Position numbers and translations under genes: made by a program. The notes below the pieces were generated by a model, which was not told where the DNA came from, ran no database searches, and saw nothing but the letters and a program-made list of their open reading frames with translations. From assembly GCF_004125825.1 (NCBI RefSeq), contig NZ_QQWI01000006.1, forward strand, positions 62,001 to 126,000: a stretch of 64,000 nucleotides of DNA, in the 5' to 3' direction. This document shows positions 59,596 through 64,000 of this stretch, piece by piece. Positions within the stretch are counted from its first letter, which is position 1, and every line of letters begins with the position of its first letter. The DNA comes from Fusibacter sp. A1 (GTDB lineage Bacteria; Bacillota; Clostridia; Peptostreptococcales; Acidaminobacteraceae).

Positions 59596-59621
59596 TAAAA
59601 AACGCTGCCAAAATGGCAGCG
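59596..59621 (-). terminator. Terminator or attenuator ahead of the ATP-grasp operon
   Basis: A CGCTGCCA/TGGCAGCG stem with a 3-base loop is followed on the minus strand by six T. It lies immediately before the AGGAGG of the ATP-grasp gene and about 60 bases after the VanY-like gene. It may end the VanY transcript or control read-through into the ligases. Confidence 0.75.
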
Positions 59622-59678
59622 ATATCTTCACTTCGCTTCTTGTATTTTATCAAGATTTCGACTCAAAATAAAGACTTA

Positions 59679-60806
59679 TCAGTGAGACTTTAGGTATTCC
59701 TCCAATGTTATTTCTTCTTCCATGATATATCTTGCGATTGTGGCGCTTCCAACATATCGATAATGCCATGGTTCATAGCCATAACCTGTGATGGCTTCTT
59801 TGCCTTCGGGGTACCGTAAAATAAATCCGTATTCGTAAGCATGCTCCATCAGCCACTCATACTCCTTCGTACCGTCAAATGTGGCTGTCAGCCCCAGTGA
59901 AACACTCTTTGCCGTGATATCAACCGCCAGCCCTGTCTGATGCTCGCTCTGTCCTGGTACGGCGATAAACCTGTTTGTGTATGCGTAACCGTTTTTTCTT
60001 ACTCCTTGGCTGAACAGGGATTCCTGAAAATCATAATCCCTATACCCCGAAGACAAATAGAGAATATGTCCCGCTTTTCTCGCATCCTCGAACATCCTCT
60101 TCAGGTCACTATGGATCACATCGGATACACTGGTGTTTCCGTACTTTTGCGTCACATCCGCATGAACTATGCTTTCCGGTTTAAATCGAGCCGCAAGGTT
60201 TGTCTTCTTATTGACCAGTACAAGCATTTCCAGTGGCTCAGCTATAATCCTATCCCGGTTGTACTCCTTCAAAGTTTCTATCAGGTCAGTATCTACCGCT
60301 TTACCTCCTGACAAGCCGGGATGAAACATCCTAAATCTTAAGACCGCGCGATTGGTTTCAGCAGTCAAGAGTCCGTTTCTCGGCACATAGAACCCTGCAA
60401 TTTTTAGGCTTTCCTGTAGATTCAGGATCATCTCTTTATGGATTTTTTCCTGCACATCCAGTTTTACTCCCCACTCGCCATTGTAAAATTTAATGTTCGC
60501 ATCCATCAGCTTACTGTCTGGACGATCGACAAATACTTGATTGATAGCATAAGGGATATTAAGCTCTGACAAAAAATCAATCGCCCCATCGACGTCCTTT
60601 TCGCGGAGTATCTCCACTAAGGACGAGAAATAGATGCTAGTTTCCTCGGTTATCGAATCCGTTAGGAACTGTTCGTAGATTGTGACCATTTTTTGATTCA
60701 TCCATAAGGTATAGCTATCCGATCGATCCGTATTAACGTTGGAATCAGCATGGATTAGAGTAAAGGCCAGGATTAAGCTGGTGATCAGGCCGAAAATTTT
60801 CTTCAT
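59679..60806 (-). CDS. VanY-like D-Ala-D-Ala carboxypeptidase (M15) with peptidoglycan-binding region
   Basis: 375 residues: signal peptide (1-20), a peptidoglycan-binding-like region (about 105-175, NLQESLKIAGFYVPRNGLLT), and an M15 peptidase domain with zinc motifs SEHQTGLAVD and EPWHYRYVG and the RDYDFQESLF loop. It is exported, and removes the terminal D-Ala of wall pentapeptides or stems. The ATG overlaps the DUF362 stop (ATGA), with no ribosome site, so translation is coupled. A terminator separates it from the ATP-grasp gene, yet the function is consistent with a wall-modification neighbourhood. Confidence 0.85.
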   Translation of the reverse strand: MKKIFGLITSLILAFTLIHADSNVNTDRSDSYTLWMNQKMVTIYEQFLTDSITEETSIYFSSLVEILREKDVDGAIDFLSELNIPYAINQVFVDRPDSKLMDANIKFYNGEWGVKLDVQEKIHKEMILNLQESLKIAGFYVPRNGLLTAETNRAVLRFRMFHPGLSGGKAVDTDLIETLKEYNRDRIIAEPLEMLVLVNKKTNLAARFKPESIVHADVTQKYGNTSVSDVIHSDLKRMFEDARKAGHILYLSSGYRDYDFQESLFSQGVRKNGYAYTNRFIAVPGQSEHQTGLAVDITAKSVSLGLTATFDGTKEYEWLMEHAYEYGFILRYPEGKEAITGYGYEPWHYRYVGSATIARYIMEEEITLEEYLKSH

Positions 60807-61822
60807 AATCCGATTAGCTCATATTCACGGCTGCCTAGTCCGATTTTTTCACCGTGCTCAAGCTGCATCAGTCCATCTTCAAAGAGCGCATGTCCGTGAT
60901 TTTCACGTAGCATATCATAACAAGCCTGATCGATCGCCACGGCATCAGTGCTTGCAAAAACACCAATGTCACTTGCGATAGGCTCCATTTCAGAGCCCAT
61001 ACAGTCGCACTCGGCGGTAATATTCATCGCATAGGTGATATATACGAACTCTTTGCCAAGCTGTGCAGCATATGCGTACTCAGCGACTTTCGCCTTAAAG
61101 TTATCCGCCGACCAGTCGTTTCTGATGGCACCCACTGGGCATACTGCTATACAACCGGCGCAGCCTACGCATTTTGTGTCATCGATGACAGCCTTGTCGG
61201 GCATGGCTATGGCATTCACATCGCATTTTTCAATACATAACCCGCAGGATACACAGTTTTTTGATGAAACGGTGGGGACCATTTTGGCGTGCTGGGCCAT
61301 CTTTCCACCTCGCGAGGCGAAGCCCATGGCAAGCTGCTTGACCGCTCCCCCAAAACCTGCCATACCATGTCCCTTGAAGTGACTGCAAACCACCATCTGG
61401 TTGAACTCATCAAATGCAGAACCAATCTTACACGTAGAGAAGTATTCCTTATCAATTGCAATCTCAGAATAAGCCTCTCCCCTATCGCCATCCGCGATGA
61501 TGATAGGAACTTGAGTGAAGCCATGCTCTTTTGCAAGGGCCAAATGGTTGTCTTTGGTGGTTCGATGCCCCCTGTACAGTACATTTGTTTCGATAAATGA
61601 GACTTCGTTCCCATTTTGCTTTAGATAGTCTATCACGCCATTGTAACTTACCGCGGGAACAAATGTCTTGTTTCCTTTTTCTCCAAAGTGAACCTTAATC
61701 GGTATATGCCCCTTGAACTCAATTGCTTTTTCTTTGCACAGATGAGCGAGCAGTTCACCTGCCATTCTGCTTAGTGATTCAGGTGACGGGTCCGTTATTC
61801 TCTTCATATAAACAGTGTTCAT
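60803..61822 (-). CDS. DUF362 domain protein with two 4Fe-4S clusters
   Basis: 339 residues. DUF362 domain (HFGEKGNKTFVPA, SHFKGHGMAGFGGAVKQLAMG) followed by two ferredoxin-type motifs: CVSCGLCIEKCDVNA and CVGCAGCIAVCPVGA. These proteins are cytoplasmic redox proteins of unknown partner. GGAGG precedes the ATG by 7 bases. It is first gene of a unit with the VanY-like gene. No functional tie to wall synthesis is visible. Confidence 0.88.
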   Translation of the reverse strand: MNTVYMKRITDPSPESLSRMAGELLAHLCKEKAIEFKGHIPIKVHFGEKGNKTFVPAVSYNGVIDYLKQNGNEVSFIETNVLYRGHRTTKDNHLALAKEHGFTQVPIIIADGDRGEAYSEIAIDKEYFSTCKIGSAFDEFNQMVVCSHFKGHGMAGFGGAVKQLAMGFASRGGKMAQHAKMVPTVSSKNCVSCGLCIEKCDVNAIAMPDKAVIDDTKCVGCAGCIAVCPVGAIRNDWSADNFKAKVAEYAYAAQLGKEFVYITYAMNITAECDCMGSEMEPIASDIGVFASTDAVAIDQACYDMLRENHGHALFEDGLMQLEHGEKIGLGSREYELIGL

Positions 61823-61903
61823 AAGCTTACCTCCATGTCATATCTATTTCACATAACTTATCATTTGCGCGATCTGAGAAACCAATTAAGGTGGTCGGTC
61901 AAC

Positions 61904-61968
61904 TTGCAAATTAAGCCGTTTGATTTATACTATTAATTAGCAAAGGCTTTTTGCTATTAGTTTGCTAA
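61904..61968 (+). promoter_or_regulatory. Nudix gene promoter with inverted repeat
   Basis: TTGCAA, 16 bases, TATACT (61926-61931). An inverted repeat TTAGCAAA (61937-61944) and TTTGCTAA (61961-61968), with an inner TTTGCT, begins just past the -10, where a repressor would interfere with start or escape. About 40 bases remain to the ATG. Confidence 0.5.
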
Positions 61969-62010
61969 GACTACTAGCCTCAATAAAATTAAACTACAAA
62001 GGACGAAGAT

Positions 62011-62604
62011 ATGCAATCACCTATTAAAATAATCGGTATAAAAGAAAAAAAAGAACTGGATTATCTGCATGCCTATAGTATCAGCTACTTAAATAAATCA
62101 GGGGCTCAAAAGGAATGGGAGCTCGTATCCAGACAAGGGATCGACAGACTTGAAAAAGAAATTTTTGGACACCTGGCTTTTACGGATGGTGCGATGATTT
62201 TCGCCACAGATTACGATAAGACCCATGTGGTCTTAATCAGGGAGTTCAGGGTGAGCGCAGGTAAGTATCTTTACATCTTGCCCGCAGGCCTAATCGACCC
62301 AGGCGAATCCATCGAGGACGCGTCAGTCAGAGAGTTCAAAGAAGAGACCGGTCTCGAGCTGAACGTTCACTCCGTCAGCCGGTCGCGTTATGTCTCTATC
62401 GGAATCATCAATGAAAGAATCAATGTGACCTATGGGTATTACTCAGGATCCCCTAGCAAAGCGTATCAATCCGATAACGAAGATGCTGATATCCTATTTG
62501 TAGACCGTGAAAAAGCAAAGCACATCCTGGAATCAGAGGATGTGCCCATAAGAACAGCTCTTTTACTTGAGCAGTTTTTCAAATTAAATGATTTTTTCAG
62601 GTGA
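62011..62604 (+). CDS. Nudix hydrolase (ADP-ribose pyrophosphatase-like)
   Basis: 197 residues. The Nudix box GLIDPGESIEDASVREFKEETGLEL (here seen as GLIDPGE, seven residues, REFKEETG) is complete, with the catalytic Glu pair. The upstream strand pattern, with PAG before the box, fits ADP-ribose or nucleoside-diphosphate sugar hydrolases. AAAGGACG precedes the ATG by 5 bases. It has its own promoter with inverted repeats and stands alone. Exact substrate not determined. Confidence 0.87.
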   Translation: MQSPIKIIGIKEKKELDYLHAYSISYLNKSGAQKEWELVSRQGIDRLEKEIFGHLAFTDGAMIFATDYDKTHVVLIREFRVSAGKYLYILPAGLIDPGESIEDASVREFKEETGLELNVHSVSRSRYVSIGIINERINVTYGYYSGSPSKAYQSDNEDADILFVDREKAKHILESEDVPIRTALLLEQFFKLNDFFR

Positions 62605-62643
62605 TTCTGCTTCCCATTTTACTGCTTTTACCCTACTTCATTT

Positions 62644-62919
62644 TTATGGTGCCGTTTCGACTTCTAGCTGCTCCAAATAGTTAAAAGCATCACTATGATC
62701 TTTTCCACACATTTCTTCTGAGGCTTTTAAGTCGCTGCACACTTTCGGTCTTTCGGGATGTCCGAATAGTTTACATAGGTTCTTTTCGTCAAGCTGAATG
62801 CATCTGGTCATGGACGGTTTTCCGCCCGGCATACCGGGTATGCTTGAAGAAATTGACGGTATGATACAACAGGCACCACAGCCTAATCGGCATTCAATCT
62901 GCTTATTCTCTTCTGTCAT
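62644..62919 (-). CDS. YkgJ-type cysteine cluster protein
   Basis: 91 residues. CRLGCGACC near the N-terminus, then [27 protein letters not shown] are the conserved cysteine pattern of the YkgJ family (PF03692), probably binding zinc or iron-sulphur. GGTGG 3 bases before the ATG at 62919 marks the start over the longer frame. It lies 7 bases after the CDF transporter gene, so the two form one operon. Function is unknown, though metal binding fits a partner that transports metal. Confidence 0.85.
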   Translation of the reverse strand: MTEENKQIECRLGCGACCIIPSISSSIPGMPGGKPSMTRCIQLDEKNLCKLFGHPERPKVCSDLKASEEMCGKDHSDAFNYLEQLEVETAP

Positions 62920-62926
62920 AGGCCAC

Positions 62927-63841
62927 CTACCTGATTGACTCAGTATTTTCAAAAGGCTCGATGTGAGTCGTAATCAAGGCCCCTTCACCAAAGGTGATCA
63001 TCAAATGGTTCTCGATATGAGTGGCGATCGCATGGGCTTGCGCGATATTCAAATCGGGCGAAACCAGCAGATGAAACTCTATCGCAGCGCGGTTACCAAG
63101 TCTTCTTGTCTTAATCTTGTGTACTTCTTTTACAAGACCTGGGTGCTCTTCGATTATTTTGTGTATCTCTTCCACTTCTTCTTCAGACAATGCCTTCTCA
63201 GTCAGTTCTTCAACAGCCGGCCTTAAGATTTCAAACGCCACCTTAAAGATCAGTATGCTGACCAATAAGGACGCGATAGGATCCAAAATCGTCCAATTCT
63301 TACCTAAATAATAGGCACCGCCGACACCAATAAATGTTCCTACTGATGAAAGCGCATCCGACCGATGATGCCAAGCATTAGCGATGATTGCAGAACTATG
63401 GATCTGTTCACCCGCTTTTTTTGTGTACCAGAAGAGCGATTCCTTCAGCACAATCGATATCGGTGCTGCGACAACGGCGATGAGACCCGGTTGTGGAAGA
63501 ATGTTCCCTCTAAACACCAACCATATGTTGGAGATTCCCGATTTGAATATCTCAAAACCAACAACCACTAAGAAAAAACTGATGATCAAGGTGGCGATCG
63601 TTTCATATTTAGCATGCCCGTAATTGTGACATTCGTCTTCAGGTTGCTCGGTAAACTTAAAGCCGACAAAAACGACAATATCGGTCATAAAGTCAGACAA
63701 GGAATGAACTCCATCAGCAACCATCGCGCCACTTCTACCGATGATGCCGGCAGCAAGCTTTATTACCGCTAAAAACGCATTGACCCAAAAGCCTGTCCAT
63801 GTCACTTTTTTTGCTTTTGCGCTTCTTTCTTTTTCTGTCAT
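62927..63841 (-). CDS. Cation diffusion facilitator transporter
   Basis: 304 residues: six helices, then a cytoplasmic ferredoxin-like domain. TM2 has [13 protein letters not shown] and TM5 HHRSDALSS, giving the HxxxD and HxxxD metal sites of CDF proteins (ZitB/FieF/MntE type). It exports Zn2+, Fe2+ or Mn2+ out of the cell in exchange for protons. GGGGG precedes the ATG. The paired Asp-His pattern does not settle the metal. It is first gene of the CDF-YkgJ pair. Confidence 0.9.
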   Translation of the reverse strand: MTEKERSAKAKKVTWTGFWVNAFLAVIKLAAGIIGRSGAMVADGVHSLSDFMTDIVVFVGFKFTEQPEDECHNYGHAKYETIATLIISFFLVVVGFEIFKSGISNIWLVFRGNILPQPGLIAVVAAPISIVLKESLFWYTKKAGEQIHSSAIIANAWHHRSDALSSVGTFIGVGGAYYLGKNWTILDPIASLLVSILIFKVAFEILRPAVEELTEKALSEEEVEEIHKIIEEHPGLVKEVHKIKTRRLGNRAAIEFHLLVSPDLNIAQAHAIATHIENHLMITFGEGALITTHIEPFENTESIR

Positions 63842-63864
63842 CTATTTTGCCCCCTATGCGTAAA

Positions 63865-63894
63865 GAGAATCCCACTGTTCAACGAGGGATTCTC
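63865..63894. terminator. Hairpin at the right edge
   Basis: A 9-bp stem (GAGAATCCC with GGGATTCTC, 12-base loop) upstream of the CDF gene. T-runs are short on both strands, so it is either a weak terminator of an off-window minus gene or a leader structure. The 106 bases to the edge hold no gene. Confidence 0.4.
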
Positions 63895-64000
63895 ATTAGT
63901 TATCAATTAGTAATCATTATACATTAGAATTCGATCAACGTCAATCCGGTCTACAGCATGTAGTTACTTAAGGGTTCCGGTCCACGTATCATTTTTCTTC

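Noticed and set aside
61216..61614. Minus-strand frame inside the DUF362 gene
   Set aside because: Shadow of another frame of the same strand's coding DNA; no family pattern.
1..64000. CRISPR array, prophage or insertion sequence
   Set aside because: No regularly spaced direct repeats, integrase, transposase or terminal inverted repeats of element length were seen.

Overview
The window looks like chromosomal DNA of a low-to-mid GC anaerobic Bacillota, most likely class Clostridia. The reasons are strong AGGAGG-type ribosome binding sites, a DegS/DegU-type two-component pair, OpuC-type osmolyte uptake, CvfB, DUF1450 (YuzB-like) and DUF3787-like small proteins, LtaS-like and UgtP-like envelope enzymes, a Tad/Flp pilus locus, and an RND pump whose adaptor is a lipoprotein. 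No phage, insertion sequence, rRNA or CRISPR array was seen. One tRNA (Ala, GGC) is present.

Layout. 1-5073 (minus): the end of a Tad/Flp pilus locus (CpaB, a Tad-domain protein, TadE, two Flp pilins). It sits directly behind a PAS-GGDEF diguanylate cyclase and DegS/DegU-like genes, which overlap one another. 5184-5390: two minus-strand terminators bracket a structured RNA candidate. 5481-10618: osmolyte ABC transporter with a DUF427 gene, a small lipoprotein, PepD and an fRMsr-like GAF protein. 10783-15591: deoxynucleoside kinase, glycolipid synthase plus flippase-like protein, two small proteins, MnmA. 15818-21385: a visibly AT-richer five-gene surface-glycan operon (Ugd, GT2, methyltransferase, flippase-like protein, GT-C-like protein). 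21764-31625: mostly small housekeeping or unknown genes, tRNA-Ala, a second GGDEF protein, a decayed phospholipase C-like pseudogene, CvfB and an S41 protease. 31709-39132: tandem DUF1450 genes, MATE pump, flavin reductase, and a TetR-adaptor-RND operon with paired operators. 39326-44308: PlsC, an excisionase-like HTH plus U32 peptidase operon, an MFS transporter, and a divergent 52-residue DUF3787-like gene under a Fur-box promoter. 44519-48072: heterodimeric ABC exporter. 48278-56029 (plus): envelope assembly genes (FAD/NAD(P) oxidoreductase, two GT-C-like proteins, LtaS-like enzyme, metallo-hydrolase). 56146-61822 (minus): Asp/Glu racemase, divergent Mur ligase, ATP-grasp ligase, VanY-like carboxypeptidase and DUF362 ferredoxin. 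62011-63841: Nudix hydrolase, cysteine-cluster protein, CDF transporter.

Most interesting parts: the racemase, Mur-ligase, ATP-grasp and VanY neighbourhood is a candidate pathway for an unusual D-amino-acid-containing wall or peptide product. The bracketed RNA at 5184-5335, the Fur-controlled DUF3787-like gene, and the paired repeats in front of the pilin gene also stand out. Functions are inferred from recognised motifs and family resemblance read by eye; no database search was possible. Where the longest open frame lacked a ribosome binding site, starts were moved to an internal codon that has one.
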